This document shows, piece by piece, positions 56,611-64,000 of a stretch of 64,000 nucleotides of DNA (the stretch's first letter is position 1; each line of letters starts with the position of its first letter). The position numbers were made by a program, and so were the translations under genes. Where the stretch lies: contig NZ_LBMN02000023.1 in assembly GCF_001042485.2 (NCBI RefSeq), positions 1 to 64,000 of the forward strand, written 5' to 3'. Source of the DNA: Bacillus paralicheniformis. Its GTDB lineage: Bacteria; Bacillota; Bacilli; Bacillales; Bacillaceae. Under the pieces are notes generated by a model. That model was not told the origin of the DNA. It searched no databases and saw only the letters and a program-made list of their open reading frames with translations.

Positions 56611-57573
56611 ATGGCATACGAAGAAACGCTGCATCCCGTTTTGGGAAAAGTAGCTGATAATATTGACAAAGTAATGGTAGGAAAGAAAGATATTGCCGTT
56701 TTAAGCCTGACTGCCATTCTTGCAAACGGACACGTCCTGCTGGAAGACGTTCCAGGCGTCGGAAAGACGATGATGGTTCGCGCCCTGGCAAAGTCAACCG
56801 GCGCTGAATTTAAGAGAATCCAGTTTACGCCAGATTTACTGCCTTCAGATGTAACAGGCGTTTCCATATATAATCCGAAAACACTGGAATTTGAATACCG
56901 TTCAGGCCCGATTATGGGAGATATCATTCTCGCAGATGAAATCAACAGAACGTCGCCGAAAACGCAGTCGGCGCTTCTGGAAGCGATGGAAGAAGGAAGT
57001 GTGACAGTAGACGGCGTGACAATGCCGCTTTCAAAACCTTTTTTTGTAATGGCCACACAAAACCCCGTCGAGTATGAAGGGACATATCCGCTGCCGGAAG
57101 CTCAGCTTGACCGCTTTTTATTCAAGCTGAGAATGGGATATCCGACAGTGCGCGAAGAGCTTCAAGTGCTCGATCTTCAGGAAAACCGCAGCCCGATTGA
57201 GGAAGTTGAGCCTGTCATAGAGAAAGAAGAGCTTGCTGCATTTCAAAAAGAGGCTGAAAAGGTGTATGTAGACGCTGCGATTAAAGAATACATTGTTGAG
57301 ATCGCCCAAAAAACGAGGAGTCATTCCGCCGTTTATCTCGGCGTGAGTCCGCGCGGCTCAATCGCCTTGATGAAGGCTGCTCAGGCGTTTGCATTTTTAT
57401 ATAACCGTGATTATGTCATTCCTGATGATATTCAGTATTTGGCGCCTTTTACCCTTGCACACAGAATGATTCTACGGTCAGAGGCGAAATTTGAAGGAAA
57501 GCGGCCTGAAGCTGTTCTTCAGGACATTATGTCAAAAACGGAAGTTCCGGTCAGAAGGCCGATGAGCAACTGA
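56611..57573 (+). CDS. yeaC: MoxR-type AAA ATPase YeaC
   Basis: 320 residues from ATG 56611, which has GAGGAGGAAGAGG upstream; the longer in-frame start has no site and exceeds the family length. Walker A is GVGKTM (in EDVPGVGKTMMVRAL), Walker B is IILADEIN, sensor 1 is MATQNPVEYEGTYPLPEAQLDRF, and the C-terminal lid has VSPRGSIALMKAAQAFA. MoxR ATPases act as chaperones that mature protein complexes together with DUF58 proteins, here the next gene. It is first gene of the yeaC-yeaD-yebA operon. Confidence 0.92.
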   Translation: MAYEETLHPVLGKVADNIDKVMVGKKDIAVLSLTAILANGHVLLEDVPGVGKTMMVRALAKSTGAEFKRIQFTPDLLPSDVTGVSIYNPKTLEFEYRSGPIMGDIILADEINRTSPKTQSALLEAMEEGSVTVDGVTMPLSKPFFVMATQNPVEYEGTYPLPEAQLDRFLFKLRMGYPTVREELQVLDLQENRSPIEEVEPVIEKEELAAFQKEAEKVYVDAAIKEYIVEIAQKTRSHSAVYLGVSPRGSIALMKAAQAFAFLYNRDYVIPDDIQYLAPFTLAHRMILRSEAKFEGKRPEAVLQDIMSKTEVPVRRPMSN

Positions 57574-58784
57574 TGAGAGAGCGCATCGGTCTTGTGAAGT
57601 ACGGATGGAAGCTGTTTATCGTGTTTCTTCTGTTTGCTTCAACGTTTTGCTATGCGATGTTTCAAGGGGGATTTGTCAGCTGGTTTTTGTTCTACTCATT
57701 TCTTCCCTTTGTGCTTTATGCTTTCATGCTTGCCTTTTATCCGCTGAAGAACATGACAGCGGAGCGGAGGCTGAGCCGCGGGCAGTATAAAGCCGGTGAT
57801 CAATTGGAGGCTTTTGTCGTGCTAAAGAGAAAATGGCCCTTTCCGATCATGTTTATGATCGTGGAAGACTGTCTGCCTGATTCGCTGGGGAGAAACGGGC
57901 GTTCGGCAGAAGCCAAACAGTTTCTCTTTCCTTGGTTTAAAAAAGAAATTAAGATGACGTACACGATCAATTCGGTCCCGAGAGGAGACCACCGTTTAGC
58001 AAAAATCAGGGTCCGCACAGGTGATCCGCTCGGACTGCTGGAAAGAGAATGCGAGATTCAATTGGAAGACTCCTTTCTCGTTCTGCCTTCCTATCAAGAG
58101 ATTACTTTCCGCGCCAGCGGAAGCTCTTATGATGAACATGCAGGCCGCGTTTCAGAGCTTCGCCGAAAGGACAGCACACTGGCATCAGGTATCAGGGAAT
58201 ACCAGCCGGGCGACCGGTTTGCATGGGTCGACTGGAAGACGTCAGCACGGCGCAGCCAGCTGATGACGAAGGAATTTGAGCAGACGAAAGGGGATGACCT
58301 GCTCGTCTTCATGGATCAGTCTCCCTCTGATGCTTTTGAAGAGATCGTCGCGTTTACCGCTTCTATCATTCGTTCGGCCATGAGGAGCGGGACGAATGCA
58401 GGGCTTGTTTCCACAGGAAAAGAGCGGAATGTCTTCCCGGTTCGGCAAGGGGAGGAGCATCTGAGAAAGCTGTTTTACTACTTGGCGCTTGCCGATTGCG
58501 ATGCGGTCCAGCCGTTTCACAGTCTGCTGGAGGGGGAATTTGGCCATCCCGATATGAGAAAAGCCGTTAAATATATTGTGACAAGCCGGATCACCAACGA
58601 ATTGGTGCAGGTTTTGAAGAAACCGCTCTCCAGCGGACTGCCCGTCATTTGTTTGGTGAAGAAAAAAGGCGGAGCTCTCTCAAGTGAGGAAAGCGCCGCT
58701 GTCCAACAATTAAAAGCGCGGGGGATTGAAGTGAACGTCATTTACGGGGAACATTTTTCCCGGGGTTTTGCTGAAGCGAGGTGA
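57573..58784 (+). CDS. yeaD: DUF58 protein YeaD
   Basis: 403 residues. Two N-terminal membrane helices (about 10-50) and a DUF58 domain (about 195-280) with the hallmark YDEHAGRVSELRRKDSTL and YQPGDRFAWVDWKTSARR, then a von Willebrand A-like region with DLLVFMDQSPS (MIDAS-like DxS). It starts one base inside the yeaC stop. DUF58 proteins are the usual partners of MoxR ATPases. Its end overlaps the yebA leader. Confidence 0.88.
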   Translation: MRERIGLVKYGWKLFIVFLLFASTFCYAMFQGGFVSWFLFYSFLPFVLYAFMLAFYPLKNMTAERRLSRGQYKAGDQLEAFVVLKRKWPFPIMFMIVEDCLPDSLGRNGRSAEAKQFLFPWFKKEIKMTYTINSVPRGDHRLAKIRVRTGDPLGLLERECEIQLEDSFLVLPSYQEITFRASGSSYDEHAGRVSELRRKDSTLASGIREYQPGDRFAWVDWKTSARRSQLMTKEFEQTKGDDLLVFMDQSPSDAFEEIVAFTASIIRSAMRSGTNAGLVSTGKERNVFPVRQGEEHLRKLFYYLALADCDAVQPFHSLLEGEFGHPDMRKAVKYIVTSRITNELVQVLKKPLSSGLPVICLVKKKGGALSSEESAAVQQLKARGIEVNVIYGEHFSRGFAEAR

Positions 58785-58788
58785 GAAA

Positions 58789-61014
58789 ATGTTGTCCGGG
58801 GGAAAAAGAAACAGTTTCGGTTTATTGCTTTTTTATGTCCTAACCTTTTTGCTTCTGTGGGAATGGCTGCGTCCTTTGCAGTATTTTACCGATACGGGGC
58901 ACACCGTCTTTTTTATTTTGTTTATTGCCTTAGTATTCTTGCTTACATTTTTTAAGGTCCCTTGGTTTATCAGATTTCCGGTCAGCCTTGGCTTCGTTCT
59001 GTTTGCGCTGCACACGATTTTTTACGAAGGATCGGTGTTTTCACCTTCATGGATTGCCCTGCTTTTTCAGGATTTAAATCAAAATTTCTCCTATATTTTC
59101 TCCGGCATGTGGCGGGATATGTCGCCGTTGTTTCGGACGCTGCTCTTTTACGTCCTTCTTTGGCTGCTTGTATACTTGCTGCATTACTGGGTGATCTATC
59201 AGCGCAGAATTTTATTCTTTTTTATCATGACCGTTGTTTATATCGCGGTGATCGATACATTTACGCCGTTTGACGCATCATATGCGATCGTCCGGATCGT
59301 GCTGATCGGCTTTTTGCTTCTCGGCCTGCTGTATTTGGAACGGATCAGGGAATCAGAAGCGTTAAAATCCTCAAGATCGCGGTTTGCCAAATGGTTTACA
59401 CCGCTCTTATTGATGACTGCCGCTGCCGTTTGCATCGGCGCGGTCTCGCCGAAAGCCGATCCCGTCTGGCCTGATCCGGTGCCGTTTCTGCAGACGGCTG
59501 CGACAGGCGATTTTGCTTCCTCAGGCAAAAGCAAAGTCGGCTATGGAACGAATGATGAGGCATTGGGCGGGCCATTTTCAAAAGACGATACATGGGTATT
59601 TACGTGGCAGGGAAATGAACGAAGCTATTTCAGGGTGGAAACGAAAAGCCGCTATACAGGTAAAGGCTGGATTGAAGACGAAAAAACGGGCGCGTCCATC
59701 CAGCTTGACAAGGGTGAGCTGGATTACCAGTGGTACGACGAAGGCGTGAAGACCGAAACGCGCAAAGCGATCGTCGATATCGATCCGGCTTATCGGTACG
59801 ATCACGTCCTGTATCCGATTGGGACGACTGAAATCAAGCTCAACAATTTCTTTGTGCCGCTCCGCATGAACTTAAACACAGAGAAAATAAAACCGGCCGG
59901 CAAGACAGGCGCGGACATTCAGAACCTGGAAAGCTATTCGGCCACCTATAAATCACCCGTCTTTGATGTTGATCAGCTGAGGAAGGTCAGCTTTGAGTCG
60001 GAGGGAAAATGGAGCAGAAGCCATGAGAAGTATCTGCAGCTTCCCACTTCCCTTCCCGACCGCGTGAAAACATTGGCGCACGATTTAACGAAAGACGAAG
60101 ATAATATATATGACAAAGCGAAAGCGATTGAGAAGTATCTCGGTTCTTCCGAGTTTTCTTATGAAACGGAAGATGTGGCTGTTCCTAAAGGAGAGCAGGA
60201 TTATGTCGATCAGTTCTTATTTGAGACGAAAATCGGCTACTGCGACAATTTTTCCACAGCTATGATCGTGCTGCTGCGGTCGGCCGGAATACCGGCCCGC
60301 TGGGTGAAAGGCTATACATCCGGTGAATATGCAGGAACGACGGCAGACCGGAAACGGACGATTTACGAGGTGACAAACAACAATGCCCATTCCTGGGTTG
60401 AAGTGTACTTTGAAGGACAAGGCTGGGTTACGTTTGAACCGACGAAAGGCTTTTTAAATCCGGAGCAGCTCGTTGAAGAGTCCAGCGGCCGGCAATCTGG
60501 CGCGGCTTCTGATAAAAAAGAAGATGATAAGAAAAACGACGGAGGTCAGCGTCCGCAGGATGTAAAAGAACAAGACAACAAAGAGAAGCCCGAACCTCAG
60601 ACAAAGCGTGATGCCAATGGCGGTTCTCATGCCGGCAGCGGGGATGCAGACCGTACCCTTTTGACTGGTGCGGCCGTACTCGGTCTGTTGCTGGCGTTGA
60701 CAGCGGTGCTTTACTTTACAAGGGCAAAATGGATGCCGCACATCATCATCAACAGGCTGAAAAAACGGCGTGATGGCGCGGTTTTCTTCAAAGCTTACGA
60801 AGAGCTGCTCCGCCAGCTGAAGCGCCAAGGCATGCAAAAAGAAGAAGGACAGACGCTGCGCGAGTTTGCGAAGACGGTTGATGAACGCTTTCAAAACGGT
60901 GAAATGACAGCTTTGACCCGGCAATATGAACGGGCTTTGTATCGAAAGGAAGACGCCGCAAAGCTGTGGAATGATTCGGCGGAGTTATGGGAAAATTTAA
61001 TTAAAAAGAGATAG
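58789..61014 (+). CDS. yebA: Transglutaminase-like membrane protein YebA
   Basis: 741 residues from ATG 58789 (GAGGTGAG upstream; a TTG seven codons earlier overlaps it). Five to seven N-terminal helices (about 10-215) lead to an extracytoplasmic transglutaminase-core domain. This has the triad Cys (KIGYCDNFSTAM), His (NNNAHSWVEVYF) and Asp/Glu region (WVTFEPTKGF). A charged low-complexity linker (about 565-610), one more helix (about 625-645) and a C-terminal DUF4129-like cytoplasmic tail follow. It is the third member of the MoxR-DUF58-transglutaminase set. The real reaction is unknown. Confidence 0.9.
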   Translation: MLSGGKRNSFGLLLFYVLTFLLLWEWLRPLQYFTDTGHTVFFILFIALVFLLTFFKVPWFIRFPVSLGFVLFALHTIFYEGSVFSPSWIALLFQDLNQNFSYIFSGMWRDMSPLFRTLLFYVLLWLLVYLLHYWVIYQRRILFFFIMTVVYIAVIDTFTPFDASYAIVRIVLIGFLLLGLLYLERIRESEALKSSRSRFAKWFTPLLLMTAAAVCIGAVSPKADPVWPDPVPFLQTAATGDFASSGKSKVGYGTNDEALGGPFSKDDTWVFTWQGNERSYFRVETKSRYTGKGWIEDEKTGASIQLDKGELDYQWYDEGVKTETRKAIVDIDPAYRYDHVLYPIGTTEIKLNNFFVPLRMNLNTEKIKPAGKTGADIQNLESYSATYKSPVFDVDQLRKVSFESEGKWSRSHEKYLQLPTSLPDRVKTLAHDLTKDEDNIYDKAKAIEKYLGSSEFSYETEDVAVPKGEQDYVDQFLFETKIGYCDNFSTAMIVLLRSAGIPARWVKGYTSGEYAGTTADRKRTIYEVTNNNAHSWVEVYFEGQGWVTFEPTKGFLNPEQLVEESSGRQSGAASDKKEDDKKNDGGQRPQDVKEQDNKEKPEPQTKRDANGGSHAGSGDADRTLLTGAAVLGLLLALTAVLYFTRAKWMPHIIINRLKKRRDGAVFFKAYEELLRQLKRQGMQKEEGQTLREFAKTVDERFQNGEMTALTRQYERALYRKEDAAKLWNDSAELWENLIKKR

Positions 61015-61016
61015 TC

Positions 61017-61045
61017 TTGACCGCTTTCAGTCGTATTGTTAGAAT
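61017..61045 (+). promoter_or_regulatory. SigmaA promoter of guaA
   Basis: TTGACC (61017-61022), 17-base spacer, TAGAAT (61040-61045), directly after the yebA stop. The start would be near 61052, leaving a leader of about 150 nt. Confidence 0.8.
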
Positions 61046-61083
61046 AAATGAATATTAAAAACCCTTATATATTCTTGCTGGCA

Positions 61084-61166
61084 GGCTCGGCGGCTTATCT
61101 ATCGGACAAGCCGGGCCTTGTCCCGTGAATGGGGGCAGGACGGCCTTGTGTCTGCCGCCATTTTTT
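61084..61166 (+). promoter_or_regulatory. Unassigned structured leader/attenuator of guaA
   Basis: Stem GGACAAG/CTTGTCC (61104-61110 and 61117-61123) and a later stem GGCAG/CTGCC (61134-61138 and 61152-61156) ending in CATTTTTT. The block GGCCTTGT occurs twice (61114-61121 and 61142-61149), so GGACAAGCC can pair with either copy. GGCGGC (61089-61094) can pair with GCCGCC (61154-61159). It looks like a terminator/antiterminator switch; it does not fit the purine aptamer seen before pbuG. Confidence 0.5.
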
Positions 61167-61202
61167 CTGTGCAAAAAGACAATTTGATAAAGAGGTGACA
61201 CC

Positions 61203-62744
61203 ATGACGAAGTTAGTAAATGAAATGATTCTTGTGTTGGATTTTGGAAGTCAGTACAACCAGCTGATTACCCGCCGCATTCGTGAGTTTGGTGTATACAG
61301 TGAATTGCATCCTCATACATTGACGGCAGAGGAAATTAAAGAAATGAATCCGAAAGGAATTATTTTGTCCGGCGGTCCGAACAGCGTTTATGACGAAGGA
61401 TCTTTCCGCTGCGACGAAAAGATTTTCGAACTGGATATCCCTGTTCTTGGCATTTGCTACGGCATGCAGCTGATGACGCATTACCTTGGCGGAAAAGTAG
61501 AAGCGGCGAGCCAGCGCGAATACGGAAAAGCGAACATTCATATCGAGGGTGAACCGGATCTGTTTAAAGATCTTCCAAACGAACAGGTCGTCTGGATGAG
61601 TCATGGTGATCTAGTTGTTGAAGTTCCAGAAGGCTTTACCGTTGATGCGACAAGCCATCATTGCCCGAATTCAGCAATGAGCAAGAAGGATAAGAAATGG
61701 TACGGCGTACAATTCCATCCGGAAGTCCGCCATTCAGAATACGGAAACGACCTTTTGAAAAACTTCGTTTTCGGTGTTTGTGAATGTGCCGGCGAATGGT
61801 CAATGGAAAACTTTATTGAGATTGAAATGCAGAAAATCCGCGAAACAGTCGGCGATAAGCAAGTACTGTGCGCCTTGAGCGGAGGGGTTGACTCCTCTGT
61901 CGTTGCGGTCTTGATCCATAAAGCGATCGGCGACCAGCTCACTTGTATTTTCGTAGACCACGGGCTCCTTCGAAAAGGCGAAGCGGAAGGCGTGATGAAG
62001 ACGTTCAGTGAAGGCTTCAACATGAACGTGATCAAAGTTGATGCGAAAGACCGCTTCCTGAACAAGCTTAAAGGCGTCTCAGACCCTGAGCAAAAACGTA
62101 AAATCATCGGTAATGAGTTTATCTACGTGTTTGACGATGAAGCGGAAAAACTGAAAGGTATTGACTTCCTTGCACAGGGAACGCTTTACACCGACATTAT
62201 CGAGAGCGGAACAGCGACAGCTCAGACGATCAAATCGCATCACAATGTCGGCGGACTTCCGGAAGACATGCAGTTTGAACTGATCGAACCGCTGAATACG
62301 CTCTTCAAAGACGAAGTGCGTGCGCTCGGTACCGAGCTCGGCATCCCTGACGAAATCGTGTGGCGCCAGCCGTTCCCGGGGCCAGGCCTCGGCATCCGCG
62401 TTCTTGGAGAAGTGACGGATGAAAAGCTTGAAATCGTCCGCGAATCAGATGCGATTCTCCGCGAAGAAATCGCCAAAGCTGATCTTGAAAAAGATATTTG
62501 GCAATACTTCACTGTTCTTCCTGATATCCGCAGCGTCGGCGTCATGGGAGACGCAAGAACTTATGACTATACGATCGGCATTCGCGCCGTGACATCGATT
62601 GACGGCATGACATCCGACTGGGCGAGAATTCCTTGGGATGTCCTTGAGACAATCTCGACACGGATCGTCAATGAAGTGAAGCACATTAACCGTGTGGTTT
62701 ACGACATTACGAGCAAGCCGCCTGCAACAATCGAGTGGGAATAA
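61203..62744 (+). CDS. guaA: GMP synthase (glutamine-hydrolysing)
   Basis: 513 residues, normal length. It makes GMP from XMP, ATP and glutamine. The N-terminal class I glutamine amidotransferase has Cys in GICYGMQLM and His/Glu in [13 protein letters not shown]. The ATP pyrophosphatase domain has the P-loop SGGVDSS, and the C-terminal dimer domain ends with PPATIEWE. The ATG is preceded by AAGAGGTG. Its own promoter and structured leader lie upstream. The purine-transport gene pbuG is two genes downstream. Confidence 0.96.
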   Translation: MTKLVNEMILVLDFGSQYNQLITRRIREFGVYSELHPHTLTAEEIKEMNPKGIILSGGPNSVYDEGSFRCDEKIFELDIPVLGICYGMQLMTHYLGGKVEAASQREYGKANIHIEGEPDLFKDLPNEQVVWMSHGDLVVEVPEGFTVDATSHHCPNSAMSKKDKKWYGVQFHPEVRHSEYGNDLLKNFVFGVCECAGEWSMENFIEIEMQKIRETVGDKQVLCALSGGVDSSVVAVLIHKAIGDQLTCIFVDHGLLRKGEAEGVMKTFSEGFNMNVIKVDAKDRFLNKLKGVSDPEQKRKIIGNEFIYVFDDEAEKLKGIDFLAQGTLYTDIIESGTATAQTIKSHHNVGGLPEDMQFELIEPLNTLFKDEVRALGTELGIPDEIVWRQPFPGPGLGIRVLGEVTDEKLEIVRESDAILREEIAKADLEKDIWQYFTVLPDIRSVGVMGDARTYDYTIGIRAVTSIDGMTSDWARIPWDVLETISTRIVNEVKHINRVVYDITSKPPATIEWE

Positions 62745-62751
62745 GACAAAT

Positions 62752-62783
62752 GCCCCAGCCTTTATGAGGCTGGGGCGTTTTTT
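62752..62783 (+). terminator. Intrinsic terminator of guaA
   Basis: 10-bp stem GCCCCAGCCT/AGGCTGGGGC with a 5-base loop and T7. Confidence 0.95.
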
Positions 62784-62785
62784 TA

Positions 62786-63337
62786 TTGGGAGAGGAATCA
62801 GTTATATTCATTGCTTTCATCACCGCAACAGCTCTGTTTCTGCTCAAGAAAAAAATAATTTCCCGAATGGCCTTATCAGGCGTCCTCTGTCTGTTCGCCG
62901 TACTTGCGTTCATTTTTTATTTTGCTGCAACGGTGAACTTTACATCCGTCAGTCTGGAAAACGAGAGTATTGCAGGCTTAAAAATCGGCGACAGCGTTAA
63001 AAATGACCATCGATTTGTAAAAAGTGGAACAGGGGTTGTGGAATATAAAGCCAAAAATATGTCAGGCGTAAAAGCAGAAATAGATAAACAGGAGAAAATT
63101 GTGCTATTGTTCAATATTTCTTCCGCTCAAACCGTGACTATTGCAAAAGGCATCAAAATCAACGATACACTTCAAACAGTGGTCGAAGTATATGGAAAAG
63201 AATATAAAGAGCTTTGGTTTGTCGAAGGGTATGAAACCGGAATACAATATCAGGATAAAAAAAGAGACGTGGTGCTTGAATTTTATTTCAATGATCACAA
63301 GGTGCACTTGATTGAATTGAAGAAAACAGGGAATTAA
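62786..63337 (+). CDS. Membrane protein with extracytoplasmic domain, unknown
   Basis: 183 residues if the TTG at 62786 is used. GGGAGAGG follows within the first codons, so a later start (even a rare ATT/ATA codon near 62804) is possible and the N-terminus is unsure. Two hydrophobic helices (about 5-19 and 27-47) are followed by a soluble domain of about 130 residues: LENESIAGLKIGDSVKNDH and, later, INDTLQTVVEVYGKEYKEL. No family recognised. It lies between guaA and the pbuG riboswitch. Confidence 0.6.
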   Translation: MGEESVIFIAFITATALFLLKKKIISRMALSGVLCLFAVLAFIFYFAATVNFTSVSLENESIAGLKIGDSVKNDHRFVKSGTGVVEYKAKNMSGVKAEIDKQEKIVLLFNISSAQTVTIAKGIKINDTLQTVVEVYGKEYKELWFVEGYETGIQYQDKKRDVVLEFYFNDHKVHLIELKKTGN

Positions 63338-63383
63338 CCCGCTGCAGACCACGGTCAGAATCTGGAAAAAGCAACGAACGAAG

Positions 63384-63415
63384 CGAACATTAAAATCATT
63401 AATGTTCGTTTTTTT
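63384..63415 (+). terminator. Intrinsic terminator
   Basis: 8-bp stem CGAACATT/AATGTTCG with a 9-base loop and T7, 46 bases after the preceding stop. Confidence 0.85.
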
Positions 63416-63418
63416 GTA

Positions 63419-63447
63419 TTGTGTTCAGCGTTAGATATTGCTACAAT
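63419..63447 (+). promoter_or_regulatory. Promoter of pbuG
   Basis: TTGTGT (63419-63424), 17 bases, TACAAT (63442-63447). The transcript would begin just before the riboswitch. Confidence 0.75.
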
Positions 63448-63468
63448 AGTATAGTAATTCAAAAAAGA

Positions 63469-63626
63469 CTTGTCGTATAATCATGGGGATATGGCCCATA
63501 AGTTTCTACCAAGCTACCGTAAATAGCTTGACTACGCTTGTATACAATATTTTGTCCGTGAAAAAAACATTTTTTCAGTATGAAATATGCCGTAGTCAAG
63601 CGTCCCGCCAATTGGGGCGTTTTTTG
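63469..63626 (+). promoter_or_regulatory. Guanine riboswitch (purine aptamer) and expression platform
   Basis: The purine aptamer core is complete: CGTATAATC, then GATATGG, GTTTCTACC, ACCGTAAAT and GACTACG (63474-63534). The specificity base in GACTACG is C, the guanine form, not U. Downstream, CGTAGTCAAGCG (63591-63602) can pair with the aptamer's 3' side (antiterminator), competing with the stem CGTCCC/GGGGCG and T6 at 63601-63626 (terminator). Guanine should therefore switch pbuG off. Confidence 0.93.
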
Positions 63627-63687
63627 TTTAAAAGCAAAGGTTTTTGAAACAATAAAAGCGACAGACAAACGAGAGGAGTATACCATT

Positions 63688-64000
63688 TTGAAGCGTTACT
63701 TTCAGTTTGAAGAATTGGGTACAAACTACCGGAGAGAAATGATCGGCGGACTTACCACATTTTTGTCCATGGCATATATTTTGATCGTCAACCCGCTTAC
63801 CCTTTCTCTGGCGTCGGTGGAAAATTTCCCGGATGCATTGAGAATGGATCAAAGCGCGGTCTTTACGGCAACAGCGGTTTCAGCAGCTGTCGGCTGTTTT
63901 ATCATGGGGCTGCTTGCGAAGTATCCGATCGCCCTTGCGCCCGGAATGGGGCTTAACGCATTCTTTGCATTCTCCGTTATTCTGAACATGCAGATTCCAT
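63688..64000 (+). CDS. pbuG: Hypoxanthine/guanine permease PbuG, N-terminal part
   Basis: Starts at TTG 63688 (AGAGGAG about ten bases upstream) and runs off the window after 104 codons. The N-terminus follows PbuG closely: [35 protein letters not shown] and the conserved [18 protein letters not shown] block of the AzgA/NCS2-type purine permeases. It imports hypoxanthine and guanine. The guanine riboswitch upstream fits this role. Confidence 0.94.
   Translation, partial: MKRYFQFEELGTNYRREMIGGLTTFLSMAYILIVNPLTLSLASVENFPDALRMDQSAVFTATAVSAAVGCFIMGLLAKYPIALAPGMGLNAFFAFSVILNMQIP

Noticed and set aside
61084-61166. Guanine riboswitch before guaA
   Set aside because: The conserved aptamer segments (TATAATC, GTTTCTACC, CCGTAAAT) are not present in order; the leader is left unassigned.

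Overview
This window reads as chromosome of a Bacillus licheniformis-group bacterium. The anchor is a complete AmyL-type liquefying alpha-amylase gene (27399-28937). It is followed directly by the maltodextrin cluster mdxR-mdxD-mdxE-mdxF-mdxG-yvdJ-mdxK-malL-pgcM. Most other genes match B. subtilis-type proteins (PspA/YdjGHI, YrhO/YrhP, PdaC, TyrZ/YwaE, YdjM/YdjN, YhfK, CotA, YeaB/C/D, YebA, GuaA, PbuG). Compared from memory, the AmyL protein differs at about 16 of 483 mature positions from the classical B. licheniformis enzyme. That suggests a close relative (paralicheniformis/haynesii-like) or a divergent strain; this assignment is inference.

Layout. 1-755: 3' end of an IS1182-family insertion sequence. 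0.8-4.9 kb: small membrane proteins, a VanW-domain protein, a GNAT acetyltransferase and a SRAP abasic-site protein. 4.9-8.3 kb: TetR regulator with twin operators and a rifampin-phosphotransferase-like enzyme. 8.3-12.8 kb: DUF488 protein, SDR, para-nitrobenzyl-type carboxylesterase and an MFS sugar transporter. 13.0-16.6 kb: a SigmaW-type promoter and the pspA-ydjG-ydjH-ydjI envelope-stress operon. 16.9-19.6 kb: luciferase-like monooxygenase and divergent yrhO/yrhP. 19.7-22.7 kb: an XRE-DUF1232 regulator in one transcription unit with two tandem SEDS (RodA/FtsW-type) genes. 22.8-23.2 kb: an apparent type I toxin-antitoxin locus whose 28-codon toxin gene is easily missed. 23.4-27.3 kb: VOC protein, WYL regulator, a frameshifted PdaC-like paralogue and pdaC.

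27.3-41.0 kb is a starch and maltodextrin utilisation island. AmyL cuts starch outside the cell. MdxE-MdxF-MdxG import maltodextrins. MdxD, MdxK and MalL cleave or phosphorolyse them to glucose and beta-glucose 1-phosphate, and PgcM makes glucose 6-phosphate. Two copies of the palindrome TGTTACCGGTAACA (one inside a 34-bp perfect palindrome) and a full-consensus cre site mark MdxR and CcpA control. 41.2-43.2 kb: tyrZ behind a T-box leader, with ywaE upstream. 43.4-49.6 kb: secreted and lipoprotein genes, WalR-type ydjM-ydjN, spore- or surface-like small proteins, a signal peptidase, an AT-rich patch with a possible micro-ORF, and a decayed IS1182 relic. 49.7-55.1 kb: yhfK, an AraC-GyrI regulator, cotA laccase, a TTG-started acyltransferase with a structured leader, and a DUF4352 membrane protein. 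55.6-64 kb: mneS/yeaB, the yeaC-yeaD-yebA MoxR/DUF58/transglutaminase operon, guaA behind an unassigned structured leader, a small membrane protein, and pbuG (cut by the window edge) behind a guanine riboswitch.

No rRNA, tRNA or CRISPR array was seen. The least routine items are the type I toxin-antitoxin locus, the XRE-DUF1232/tandem SEDS unit, the structured leaders before guaA and the acyltransferase gene, and the small-peptide patch beside the IS relic.
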